Assembly: GCF_003573695.1 (NCBI RefSeq)
Contig: NC_039358.1
Location: 233,195,560-233,259,559, forward strand
Length of the DNA stretch: 64,000 nt
Reading direction: 5' to 3'
DNA from: Papaver somniferum
Lineage: Eukaryota > Streptophyta > Magnoliopsida > Ranunculales > Papaveraceae
The translations under genes and the position numbers were made by a program. The notes beneath the pieces were generated by a model, which ran no database searches, was not told the DNA's origin, and saw nothing but the letters and a program-made list of their open reading frames with translations. Of the stretch, positions 1 through 9,947 are shown one piece after another; position 1 is the first letter of the stretch; every line of letters begins with the position of its first letter.

Positions 1-1048
1 CTTTAAGTTCTACTAGTTGGTAAATATGTGTGATAAAGTAAATCTGGATACTTGGTACTTGCTGTAATAATGACCATACTGTAATTGAGAATATCAAATT
101 AACTGTTGATGTGAGACTCATATTCCGCGTTGTGAAAGCGAATTGCCTGCTCTTGGACCCTGCTGTTCTATGGCTAATTGCACCTGTACAAATTATAGTA
201 ACTTTAAGCCCATGAAAAAAAGAACAGATCCGCAACAGTTTCGAGCATATAACCAAAAAACAACAAGAGAATTGCCTCAGTTTACAGATGTTAATTCGTA
301 ACTCATTAGCAACGACATTATTATACTGATTATGGAAAAGACAGCTGATTTACATGTAATGCTATATGAGCAGCTTATGAATCTATCGTTAAGCAGACTG
401 CAGGAATTCCCATAATCAACATGAACTGAGACTTTGAGCTTTGCCATCACGGACAACAGCTGAAGCCCTTTTTTAACAATCAAAATAAGCAATCGCCAAT
501 CAGCTTTTGCCTCTTTAGTCCTGATACATATATGGCACTACACTTTTGTCTATAGCAAACGAAAAGGTTTACTGGAGACAGGGTACAAATTGTATAATTA
601 CGGCCTACAGCCTTCAATTCTAACTTTGATGAAATTGGTTTGCAGAAAAAACAAATGCACGGGAAATCTCTTAAGCCCATCTCACTGCTAAGTGGTATTT
701 TTCCCCCACAAAATGAAAAATCCTAATCTCTGTGAGCTGTAAGATTAACGTACCTTTTTAAAGTAATCAACATAAATATTAGAATAGCCCTGCTTTAGAA
801 TTCAGCACGCTTTGGGTTTATAAAACTTATAACTTCTAATTCAAGTATAGCCAGATTTGTCTTCCTGCTTTCTTGGCTGCTAAGGGAATAAGCATTTTTT
901 TTTTCCCTTTTATCTGTGGCTGCATCTCAGACTCTCTGTGCTGCTTCAAGGAACTTCATCCTTGTCAAAACACAGACTGCTTCCTCCCGAAAATCAGAGG
1001 GCATTTTAAGCATTGTTGATCCATTCTGGGATTTAAATTAGTAGTGAG
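1..1048. other. Non-coding flank, no gene recognised
   Basis: AT-rich sequence with only short chance reading frames. No conserved protein, tRNA or transposon terminus is visible. The first ~60 bases and the bases near 210-235 loosely resemble 35325-35410 (shared words around 'actagttg.taaatatg.gtgataaa' and 'agaacagatc.gca'), suggesting an old dispersed repeat. Confidence 0.5.
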
Positions 1049-1572
1049 AAACTGTGCTACAATATAGATGTTGCAAGCAAGGGCATTCAATCCCTTGTTG
1101 GCGGATCAACTTGTCCCCCATAAAGAAAACGACTAGCCGACAACCGTTGATGACCGATCCCACCTAATAGCCGCCCGCTGGCCAAGCCCGGGCCCGCTGT
1201 TCCGGATCGGACATCACCGGTAAGGCGGGATGTACTTGGTAGGGGCGTCATCGGGGAAGTGGATTATACCTACTAATTGCAATTGGTCTAAAAACGAGAC
1301 GGAATACTCAATAAGCGGAGAGACGAGACGGGTTGCCGAACTAACCCTCGGCATCGAGACGGGTTGAGCGAAGAGTGTTCTCCTTGGTTCCAACAAGGAC
1401 GCTGAGGCGGTCAGGCCACGCCGGCGGGTTATGGTGGCCGCAGCACTCCCGGTCGTTCTAGGTGGCATGCTCACCACCAGGGCGGATTAAAATCCCGCCC
1501 GAACATACTTTAAACCCAAGCATAAATGGGAGCAAAAAGGTTTTCTTTCTTATCCTAAACTGTGCTACAATA
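1049..1572. mobile_element. GC-rich insertion flanked by a 16-bp direct repeat
   Basis: The 16-mer aaactgtgctacaata occurs exactly at 1049-1064 and 1557-1572. Between the copies lie about 490 bp that are much more GC-rich than the surroundings, notably 1100-1500. A perfect 16-bp direct repeat around a compositionally foreign segment looks like the target-site duplication of an L1-type retroposition event (SINE, truncated LINE or processed transcript). No pol III A/B boxes, no obvious poly(A) and no protein match were recognised, so the class is unknown. Two small inverted repeats are visible inside: CAAGGG..CCCTTG near 1078-1098 and GGGCGG..CCGCCC near 1480-1500. Confidence 0.5.
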
Positions 1573-3303
1573 CTCATATCAGGGTTCATGCATAAAGAGG
1601 CAAGTAATATATCTGATTTCTCAAAATACAAACTAATAGTAAGGCAGTAAGAAACATTTGTATCATGATTCCAGTTTACCTTCTAAAATTAGAAATAGGA
1701 AACGAAGAAATCAAAGAAGAAAATTAATTTTAAATTAGTGAAGAACGGGAACAAGTTTTCCAACTCTATGCCAATTACAGTAGTGACTTAATGTTATGCA
1801 GGGCAAACACCGTCAGCTCGTTACTACTGCAATTGGGGTTTTTCATTAATAAAATAGTAGCATACAAAATTATACTTCTACCAAGTATCAGACATTCATA
1901 ATATTCTGAAAGAGCAGTTTTGTGCTTATTATTTAGAATTGAAGTAACATTCCCAACGATTATCTTAAGTAAGAATTTTTCTTTTTCACACTCTGAATGT
2001 TTGCAAGCTTGAAAACTGAAAACTACTTGCATTGTGAAAGTTCTATTGTTAGGCTCGCAAATACTAAAGAAAGCTTGGATTTTCATACCTTTTTAACAAG
2101 GAAATACAAGCCATGGTGTGCCTCGGTAGTGGCGGGATCTTACAACCCAGTTACCCTCTCAACTGTTGCTGCTTCCACCCATGAGAGAAAGTGATCTAAC
2201 ATAGAGAGACACAAAATGTTAAAAACAAAGATTTTCAATCAAATTGTCATTTTCCAAGTTGTTGAAATCCTAAAAAAAAGGAAGCTGCCATAAATAGGTA
2301 GAGTAAGCTGGAATGACAAATGCATCTTCCAAATAGACATGGGCAATGCTAACCCCAAAACTCATGATTGTAAATGGGTCCAGAAAGACAGGGTAAAAAT
2401 TGACTTGTCTAGTCAGTTTACAAAATATTAAACATAAAGAACCTCAAAAGAAGCCACCATTTTGCCAAATTAAACCTGATAAGATTTTGATTTTAGGGTG
2501 GGCAATTCATCTAGCCACTGACACTGCATATGTAAGTAGCATATAACCTCCAAACATCTCTTAATGTGATTTTACCTCTTAGAGCGTAAAGCATTGTTCT
2601 TAACAAGGCATTTGAGTTTTCTTGTTATGCGTCTTTGTCTAAATTCTCTTCATAGTTCATATCCTGTATAGATGCTATTTGATGAACAGATCCATTAACA
2701 GATATGACAAACAATATTTTCAAGAAACTTCCACAATCATGATGCTCTGGTTATTGAAATAGATAATACTGGAAGTAATTTAATAACTCACACTGATACA
2801 TGCAGTTCTGGCCATGGGCTAAACTGCACCAGATTATGTATACTTTATATCAAGCTTCTGTTGTCCCGCCATCAGAAAGAAGTCCGCATTCTGTAATAGC
2901 TACCACTCTACTCGCTGCAATAGCTTGAAGTGTCACCTGAGAGTTTTCTAAACAAGTTTCAACATTTTATACATTTTTGGAGTTCAACTGAAAAAGGGAG
3001 CATATGACCCAGGAAGAACAGAATCTTAAACCCATTCTATATATGTTGTTTTTTCGTTAAATTATATCTGTAATGCTACTGTAATGACAGAAACAGTGAG
3101 GGGAGAACACTTATAAGCTGGACAAAGGCTAAACTAAAAAAAAAGGATCAATACTTAGTAGCACAAAAGGTACAGCAAATTTTCTGATTTTAATATGTTA
3201 CATATTTATCCAAATATGTTGACCAAATATGCTGACACTGTCACACGATGGAGATTTTGATATTAGCTGTTACCTCAATAGTTACAAGTTGTGGGAAGAA
3301 CAG
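1573..3303. other. Non-coding stretch downstream of the PPR pseudogene
   Basis: Nothing recognisable on either strand. Short reading frames near 1775-2194 overlap each other on opposite strands and have no family features. The last few hundred bases lie just beyond the stop codon of the minus-strand PPR pseudogene and would be its 3' flank. Confidence 0.5.
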
Positions 3304-4299
3304 CTACAGATTTTTCAGTTCATGCTCCGGAAGGGTGTTTACTAACAAGTAAATAGCAGAATCACTTGGTGCAAATTTTCGCTCAAGCATCTTACGAAGA
3401 AAATGCAATGCCTTGGCATTCTCCTTTGCTACAAGAAAACCACCAATGATGGTATCGTACGCTCTGGCATTTCGTAAACAACCCTTCTCTTCCATTTCGC
3501 TGACTAATGAGTTAGCCACTAATAACATGTTGTTACGAAAGAAGCCTTTGATCATTGTGGTATAAGTTACTTCATTAGGCACTAATCCATTTCTTGGAAT
3601 TTTATCAAACAGCTTTCTAGCATCTTCCAGCTTGCCAGCCTGAAACAAACCATGAATAAGAATGCTGTACATGCGAACATTAATTGAGATACCAGTAGTT
3701 TCAATGGACTCAAACAATTCTATTGCATCCGCTATTTTTCCGTTCTTGCAGTACCCATCCAACATGGTTAGCATCTCATTAAACAAATTATTTGCAGTCT
3801 TCATTCTTCCATCCTGGTATAGTCCTCTTAATAGTATATTGTAGGTAACTGTTGTGGGTTTCAATCCATTTTGTTTCATTTTCTTAAATAGCTGCATAGC
3901 TCCATCCAACTTACGATTCTTGCAGTACCCATCGATTAATATATTCCAACTAAAATCATCCGGTTCAAGACCCTTATCCACCATCGAGTCAAACAGTTTC
4001 ACCGCATCTGGCAACCGACCTACTAAACACAGACCATCCATCATTGAATTATAAGTAATCAGATTCGGTTTTATGTTTATCTTTTCCATCAATTTGAATA
4101 ACCCCCAAGCATCTTCCGTCTTCCCATCTTTACAATGTGAATCTATTAAGACATTAAAAGTTACTGTATCGGGTGAAATCCCTCGATCCACCATTTCATC
4201 AAAATATCTTCTTGCTTCCTCCTGTTGACCGTGTACACAATGACCGTTGTTGGGATATATGGTTTTTTAAAAGAATTATTCTGTACATTTATATCAACA

Positions 4300-4460
4300 A
4301 TTCAAGCTTGGCCCAGTGGTTAAGTATTTAGGGCCTTGAGGGTGAGGTCTCAGGATCAAATCCCCCCCTACTGATTGGTATATATCAATAGTCCAGGAGC
4401 GGGTCTTGGGAGGACTTTTGAATTTGAAAAGTATTTTCTACTCTTTTTAAAAAAAGATTT
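4300..4460 (+). mobile_element. Candidate tRNA-derived SINE
   Basis: A sequence matching an RNA polymerase III A box (tggcccagtgg, 4309-4319) is followed 33 bp later by a B-box-like motif (ggatcaaatcc, 4353-4363), the spacing of a tRNA-derived SINE head. An A/T-rich tail follows near 4440-4470. No convincing target duplication was found, so the limits are approximate. Confidence 0.45.
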
Positions 4461-4964
4461 TTTCAAAACGTTTTTACAGGTTTTAATTACGGATTCAATT
4501 GTATTTATTTTGGCATAAATTACTTGATCGTTTTTGGACTGTTACACAAGATTTTATGGAGACAATTAAAACCAAAATTTATTTCCATTAATTTTGTCTT
4601 AATTGAGAAGGCTATAATAAGCCAGTTTTGAGAGGCACAATGGTAAGAGTTTTCAATATACTGTTTTTGTGAATAAAGAGACCAAGTTTTTTTTTGAGCA
4701 AGAATAAAAGAGTGAAAGTGATCGATTTCTCACTGTGTGCGTGAGAGATCGATGAGAGTTTTTTTTTTCTCGGCTGTTTTATCCTGGGGACGTTGTGACA
4801 AAGAGAGACTGCTTGCACAAAACTCAAGGCCGAGCCACGAAACGTCTTAAAGAGAGCAACCTGGTCGTGACTCAGCCGATACCTTGGATTTTGCGTTTAA
4901 CCCTTGTTTTGCAGGTGTGAAATCGGTAATTGTTCCAACAATTTTAAGACGAATCTTTCTACCA

Positions 4965-5315
4965 TGAAATCTGAAAAGAAAACCGTTGGTGATATCAACA
5001 AGTCGTTCAAGTTTGAAGGACTTCATTTCAGAAGATGGAAGCTAAAGTTGTTTTTCTATCTCAAACCGATGAAGTTGCACATGATGCTGACCTCAATCAA
5101 ACCAGCTAGTCCACAAGATGCAGAAGCTGCGAAAAAAGCAACTCCAGCCGCAACAACTGCAACTCCTCCACCAACTGAAGAACCTGTTGAAATCCAAACT
5201 GCTGAAGAAAAACAAAAAGCCTATGAAAAATGGATTGATAATGACTTTGATTGCAAAAACGATATTCTGAATGCTTTGTCTGACGATCTTTATGAATACT
5301 ACTCCTCTACTAACC
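4965..5315 (+). pseudogene. Copia gag N-terminal fragment
   Basis: A reading frame begins with ATG at 4965 and reads as a copia-type gag N-terminus: an FEG..FRRWK..LFFYL motif typical of UBN2-family gag, an Ala/Thr/Pro-rich insert, then WIDNDF.CKNDILNALSDDLYEYY, where the family usually has a D..AK..I...L.D.L...Y. It is cut after about 115 codons at the junction with PPR sequence. There is no zinc knuckle, protease or integrase, so it cannot produce a working capsid protein. Confidence 0.7.
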
Positions 5316-5608
5316 ATCTCGTCAAAGAGTCTCTTTGCCTTCTTTAACCGTCCTGAATTGCTAAACCCGTTAATCAAAGTATTGTAAGCACCTACATTGG
5401 GAACAACATTCGAGGCGTGAAGCATTTCAGAGAAGAGAACCAAAGCTTCGTCAAGTAAACCTCCTTTGCAAAGGGTATCTATAATGGCATTATATGAAAC
5501 AACTACGTTGGGTACAACATTCCATTTCAACTTGTTGTTTTTTAACTTGAGCGCAGGACCCACTTGACCAGTTGTACAAAGCCCATGTATAAGAATATTA
5601 GATGTAAC

Positions 5609-6083
5609 TAGGCCTGTCAATGGAAGAATATCCGTCGGATATTTAGAAATCCGATATCCGACAAGTTAAGCACTGTCGGATATTCGATATCCGATAATAT
5701 CCTGTAGGATATTAAAATCAGATATCGATTCCGATAGGCTAAGCTGTCGGATATCCGATAAATATCTGATAGTATCCGGTTATAACAAAAAAGCTTAAAA
5801 ACCCTTGTAAAACACTTTCATAATTGACACTTATCGGATATTTATCCGACAAATATCCGTTAATATCCGATACTAGACTCGAAATTAGGATAAATTACAA
5901 ATAAGTTCCTATACTATCGGATATCGAATATTAACATTTCGGATGGGGTCTAATCCGTTTATGATATGTTAAGGAAGAAATATCCGATATGATATCCGAT
6001 ATCCGATAAAACGGATAAAATCCTATAGGATCTCGAATACTCGGAAACGGATACCGGATATCGGACAAATATTGTCAGGCCTA
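5609..6083. mobile_element. Non-autonomous hAT element, 475 bp
   Basis: Terminal inverted repeats taggcctgtcaat (5609-5621) and attgtcaggccta (6071-6083) match at 12 of 13 positions. They are flanked by an 8-bp target duplication, gatgtaac (5601-5608) and catgtaac (6084-6091), the length characteristic of hAT transposons. The intact copy-A PPR sequence shows the empty site (acatgtaacc near 8343). The interior has no coding capacity and is filled with variants of ggatatccgata, typical of hAT subterminal repeats. The insertion splits PPR copy B. Confidence 0.9.
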
Positions 6084-6230
6084 CATGTAACCGCATTAGG
6101 TTTAATACCCGTCTTTGTCATTTTGTCGAACACTTTGAATGCATAATCAATCTTTTCTTGACGACACAACCCTTTAAATAGTGTAGTAAAGTAAAAGTGA
6201 CAATATCAGGATAAAAACCTCTCTTTAATA

Positions 6231-6598
6231 CTCCCTCCGTCCCACTCCTAAGTGACCTATTTGATTTTAGATTTTGTCCCAATGATAAGTGACCTATATC
6301 ACTAAACAATGAGATATTCCGGAATTATCCTTTTAGTTAATTATAAATAATATATGAAATATGTATAATTTGATAGGCATGTTTATATTCGTTACGTAGG
6401 TGTTTTAAAATGTTTTTCAATTGTATGAAATTTGCGAACATCCGTGGAGTATTTTAAGAGATAAACCATTTTTAAATTTCACTAGTTATTATTCATAAGG
6501 GTATAATTGTAAAAAATGATTAAAAATACTATTTTCCTTGCTTGTCTTAAAAATTGTGCAAATTTCAAATATGTCACTTAAGAGTGGGACGGAGGGAG
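6231..6598. mobile_element. Stowaway-like MITE, 368 bp
   Basis: The ends are ctccctccgtcccactc at 6231 and its complement at the 6598 end. The inverted repeats extend about 30 bp with few mismatches (…taagtgac on both sides). TA dinucleotides at 6229-6230 and 6599-6600 form the target duplication. TIR sequence, TA duplication and size fit the Tc1/mariner-derived Stowaway family. There is no transposase. It marks the point where PPR copy B loses its 5' end. Confidence 0.92.
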
Positions 6599-6924
6599 TA
6601 TATATTAAGTTTATCAGTCCCCTGATAAACTTCGCACATGTACAGTTTATTATTTCCCCATGTACACGTAATTGTAACCTATACAAGATATTCTTCTCCT
6701 TGTTGTAACAACTTCTAGTCATCCTGTTTTATAGCTACTTAGGTTTTAATCATCCTATTCTTTAGCTTTTCCTATTCTTTAGCTTTTCCTATTCTTCAGT
6801 TTTACCTATTCTCTAGTTTAACCGCGTAGAAATCTACACCTTTGTAATCTGTATAAATACAAGTTAATGCAATCTATCTCAACACAGTTGTGTGAGAAGT
6901 AAATACTGTCACCATATTTCTTGA

Positions 6925-6940
6925 TGGTATACAAGAGCTA
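6925..6940 (+). other. Degenerate initiator tRNA-Met primer-binding site
   Basis: tggtatacaagagcta differs from the usual plant copia PBS tggtatcagagc by a small insertion. It lies about 40 bp upstream of the gag start, which is the expected place. Confidence 0.6.
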
Positions 6941-6981
6941 GGTTAGAAAACAACTTTTTTTTCCCTGCAACTGCAATACCC

Positions 6982-8064
6982 ATGACTATCGAGGAGGATC
7001 AATCAAACTCTTCTGTCATTCACAATAACGATAAGGATACTGGTTTATCTCCTACCAGTCCTTATTATGTCCATCCAGCGGACAATCCCACGTCTGTTAT
7101 CTATACTCCTCACCTCACAAGTGATAACTATTGCACTTGAGGGAGAGGAATGCTGAAAGCTCTCAGCACTAAAGGGAAACACAAGCTACGTAGATGGAAC
7201 AATCAAGAAACCCACAAACCCAGTTGATCTCCTTCACTAGACGCGTTGCGACGACTTAGTAGGCAGCTGGATCTCCAATTCGGTGGATCCAAGCATTAAA
7301 TCCACCACCATGAGTTTCCCGTCAGCACATGAACAATGGCTGGAAATCAAGTCCCGATTCTCTCATCAAAATGCCTGTAAGCTCTATGCGATCAAACAGT
7401 CCATTGCAAACTTGAAGCAAGAGAACCTGAACGTTGATATGTATTATACGCAACTGAAATCTCTTTGGGAAGAGTTGGATAGCCTATTGAACCATGTATC
7501 TGAGGCGCAGGTAAAATTTTTGTTGATCATCATAATCAGGATAGGGCAATGGAATTTTTGCAGGGTTTGCATGCGAGGTTTTCCTCTTTGCGTAGTCAGA
7601 TTCTCCTGATGGATCCTATGCCATCTTCTGCCAAGATCTATAATCATGTAAGGCAAGAGGAGCAGCAGCAGGGGATTAACTCTTCTAGTGTTCCTTCTAT
7701 TGAGTCTGCTACCTTGAATGTTTCTCGTACTGATCAGAGACATCCAAGGCCGTTTGCACAATCTGGAGCTCATGGTGCCAATAACGGAAACAATCGTCAA
7801 CGACCCTTCTGTGAACACTGCAACAGACATGGTCATACCAAGGCAACCTGTTGGAAAATCAATGGTTACCCAAAAGATTTACCACGGATGGACACTCATA
7901 CAGCTGCTGCTGTTGCTAACCCTACTCCGCCTGCTGCACCTGCCATTTCCGCTGCTCAGTATCCTCACTTACTGTCTCTGCTTGAACCAGCCAATGGGGG
8001 TCATGTTGTAGCCCCATATGCCAATTTTGCAGGTAAGATCTTCTCCTGTTCTGATTCTTTATAG
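6982..8064 (+). pseudogene. Copia gag with CCHC-type knuckle, nonsense-mutated
   Basis: It starts at ATG 6982 in a sequence encoding an NPTSVIYTP.LTSDNY.T block, typical of copia gag, but the following Trp codon is TGA at 7138. The frame shifts downstream. Conserved gag features continue in other frames to 8064: RFSHQN.CKLYAIKQSIANLKQ near 7350-7420, YYTQLKSLWEELD near 7440-7480, and a CX2CX4HX4C zinc knuckle (C.HCNRHGHTKATC) near 7810-7850. Nucleocapsid function is lost through the stop and the shifts. Confidence 0.8.
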
Positions 8065-8067
8065 ATA

Positions 8068-8257
8068 GTTAGTAGTGGTGCTACACACCACATTTGTTAT
8101 TCACTTTCTTTATTTTCATCTTATCAATTGGTTTATAAACCCATCACAGTCCAACTTCCAAATGGATCTAATACATTTGTGACACATGTTGGCCAAGTTG
8201 TGTTATCATCTTCCATAACGCTTCTTGATGTTTTTCACATTTGTATCGGCTCTGCAA
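8068..8257 (+). pseudogene. Copia protease N-terminal fragment, active site changed
   Basis: Just after the gag stop, the frame reads IVSSGATHHICYS, equivalent to the I.DSGATHH motif of copia aspartic proteases. The catalytic Asp position is Ser (agt agt ggt). About 60 codons follow (YKPITVQLPNGS, a normal continuation toward pre-integrase) before the junction with PPR sequence at about 8257. It is non-functional both by truncation and by loss of the catalytic residue. Confidence 0.7.
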
Positions 8258-8860
8258 TTCCATTTCAACATGTTATTTTTTAACTTCAGCGCAGGACCCA
8301 CTTGACCAGTTGTACAGAGTCCATGTGTAAGAGTATTACATGTAACCGCATTAGGTTGAATACCCGTCTTAGTCATTTTGTCGAACATTTTGAATGCACA
8401 ATTAATCTTTTCTTGACGACACAACCCTTTAATCAGTGTAGTAAAAGTGACCGTATCAGGATAAAAACCTCTCTTTAATATCTCTCGAAGCAAACAAAAC
8501 CCATGATCAACTTTTCCTAATCCACAACAGCAATTGATCAAAATGCTGAATGTAAAAGTATCGGGTTGCACCCCAGCCAAACTCAACTTCTTATACAACC
8601 TAATGACATCAGAATAACACTTGATTTTGGATAATGATCCCAATACATGGCATGGCCTTTCTTGAATCAGTTGATCAAAGTATCTCAAACCATCATCAAG
8701 CTTCTTAATTTTACCAGACTTACACTCATCCCTCACAAAACTCTCAAGTTGTGAAATGTTATAATAATTCCTCACAAATATAATTCTATTTTTATGCAGT
8801 AGAAATGAATGATGATAATAATTAGAGACTAAACTGTAATAATCTTTGACCCAAACTCAT
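8258..8860 (-). pseudogene. RFL-type PPR gene, copy A, N-terminal part only
   Basis: The minus-strand frame encodes the N-terminus of an RFL PPR protein: an LDDGLRYFDQLIQERP region followed by repeats such as LAGVQPDTFTFSILINCCC and RGFYPDTVTFTTLIKGLC. It breaks off after LKLKNNMLKWN at 8258, where copia sequence starts. The open frame can be followed upstream to about 8858 but has no in-frame ATG; the codon at 8775 is GTG. The nearest ATG, at 8860, is in another frame and gives about 12 plausible presequence codons. The start is therefore probably frameshifted too. RFL proteins normally act in mitochondrial RNA processing. This fragment has only about four repeats and no C-terminus. Confidence 0.8.
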
Positions 8861-9260
8861 TTTTCAAAACTCTAAGATAGAAACAGAATAAAACGTACCT
8901 TCCAGATCTACGAGTATTATGGGGTTTCAGTGCTGATGGAGAAATTACTAAAACTTCTGTCTCTGGGATGGGGATTTGTGAATTATTTTGACTATGGGCA
9001 CCCCCTTTTCGTTACTTGGTTTAGACTTCTAGTCGTACAGTAGTGAGTCAGTCTCGGGCTGACTGACTGTATGGTGAATTTTCGAGAAAATGTTAATGGT
9101 GAAACTTAATCTGAATCCTTTTGGAATCATTCTTCTAGATGTAACAATCAAATGTATAAGACCATTTTAATAATTCCCCAGTGCTCCTATGATTACAGTT
9201 TATACTCAAATTCACCAAAAAGACATAAAATTAGAGCAATTACTCGTTTTGCAGGTTTCG
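8861..9260. other. 5' flank of PPR copy A, nothing else seen
   Basis: This lies upstream of the minus-strand PPR fragment and would hold its former promoter. No clear TATA box or other gene was recognised. Confidence 0.4.
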
Positions 9261-9332
9261 GAAGTTACAAAACTGCCTGCAGGTGCCCTCACTGTAAACT
9301 CCACAGAAGAGAGAGAGCTTCCATGTAAAACC
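9261..9332 (+). repeat. 72-bp perfect direct repeat, left copy
   Basis: Identical, as read by eye, to 13119-13190 (both begin gaagttacaaaactgcctgc and end tccatgtaaaacc). The flanks of the two copies differ on both sides. The LTR-like segment at 9335 begins immediately after this copy. Confidence 0.85.
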
Positions 9333-9334
9333 GT

Positions 9335-9934
9335 TGGATAATTATCTTCGTTACCGATTCTCCAATAATACAACTCGTGTATTATTCACCGATCCGTTAC
9401 AACTCTTTGTAACACGGTTTTTATTTATGTATCACTTCTCGTAATACCAACAACAAAACAAGAAAAGAATGATAGAAAAGAGATGATCAATCGTAAAACT
9501 TAGACAAACTTACTTGGATGTATTGAGGCGAGTAATCTCTTTGCTTAAGACATTTGATGCCCTGTATAAAATGTTGTTACAGATTTAGCGGCATATGTCT
9601 CCAACATTCAACAATACCTCGATGTTTTTCGCAGCACTTCGATAAAACCGAACAACGAACGCGAATGGATGTAGCACAAACTCTTCTTTAACTCTTGAAG
9701 ACACATGCAAACTCATAAATTTCTAGTAATAGTTTTATGACTCTAAAAAACACATACTTGTAATGGAGAATGAGTGGGGTTTTTATAGGTTTAGAGATGA
9801 CTCTTGGAGAAGTCCTTTCATGAAGAGTCACAACCCTTAGTGGAGAGTCACATCCCTTGGGATAAGACATTAATGTTGAAAAGACTCAAGTAAGTTGACA
9901 CACCTATTCATATTTCTATTCAAAAATTCCAACA
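9335..9934 (-). repeat. Solo-like 3' LTR in minus orientation
   Basis: On the minus strand the segment begins TGTTGGAATTTTTG (9934) and can end in ...ATTATCCA (9335), giving TG...CA ends and about 600 bp. A polypurine tract lies immediately upstream on the same strand, so this is the 3' LTR of an element whose body lies to the right. No second LTR copy was found before 13.1 kb, so the 5' LTR is lost or too diverged to recognise. Confidence 0.55.
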
Positions 9935-9947
9935 ATCCCCCACATTG
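9935..9947 (-). other. Polypurine tract adjoining the LTR
   Basis: The minus strand reads caatgtgggggat, directly abutting the LTR start at 9934. This is the standard position and composition of a plus-strand primer (PPT) of an LTR retrotransposon. Confidence 0.6.

Larger units (their letters stand above)
4246..5316 (+). mobile_element. Copia-type 5' fragment inside PPR copy B
   Basis: The PPR reading frame on the minus strand stops at about 4245 and resumes at about 5317. The ~1.07 kb between contains an untranslated leader-like region and then the N-terminal part of a copia gag on the plus strand, which ends abruptly at the PPR boundary. No PBS or LTR pair was recognised, so the class rests on the gag. 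A SINE-like unit sits near its left end. The element is 3'-truncated: nothing after the first ~115 gag codons remains. Confidence 0.6.
3304..6230 (-). pseudogene. RFL-type PPR gene, copy B, broken by insertions
   Basis: P-class pentatricopeptide repeat protein of the restorer-of-fertility-like (RFL) clade. Such proteins bind specific mitochondrial transcripts. Read on the minus strand, the coding sequence lies in three pieces: about 6228-6084, 5608-5317 and 4245-3304. They carry successive 35-residue repeats with the usual TYN.LI.G.C..G...A..LF..M pattern and end at a stop after LKNL. The first gap is exactly a hAT element with an 8-bp target duplication. The second is a copia gag fragment. 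Further damage is visible: a 5-bp insertion near 6180 relative to copy A shifts the frame, one repeat is internally shortened (around 3770-3790), and the N-terminus is missing where a Stowaway element abuts at 6231. It overlaps copy A (8258-8860) in sequence content, so the two are neighbouring paralogues and not one gene. Confidence 0.85.
6601..8257 (+). mobile_element. Copia 5' portion between the two PPR copies
   Basis: Plus-strand Ty1/copia fragment. It has LTR-like sequence from about 6601 with a TATA-like ctgtataaatac near 6850, a degenerate initiator-Met primer-binding site at 6925-6940, gag with a zinc knuckle (6982-8064), and the first ~60 codons of the protease, stopping at about 8257 where PPR copy A begins. 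Integrase, RT, RNase H and the 3' LTR are absent. A short perfect inverted repeat (agtttatcag..ctgataaact) lies at 6608-6631. The abrupt 3' end inside the protease indicates deletion after insertion. Confidence 0.75.

Noticed and set aside
1214..1477. An 87-codon minus frame in the GC-rich insertion.
   Set aside because: High GC lengthens chance frames. No motif, and the frame ends within the insertion.
4309..4363. A functional tRNA gene.
   Set aside because: Only A- and B-box-like motifs are present. No cloverleaf with acceptor and anticodon stems can be built, so a SINE head is more likely.
6608..6631. The perfect palindrome agtttatcag..ctgataaact as a transcription terminator.
   Set aside because: Bacterial-type terminators do not apply to plant nuclear DNA, and the site sits in LTR-like sequence next to a MITE.
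8206..8775. A complete 189-residue protein starting at 8775.
   Set aside because: The codon at 8775 is GTG, the open frame continues upstream, and the C-terminal end is copia sequence. It is the N-terminal fragment of a PPR pseudogene.
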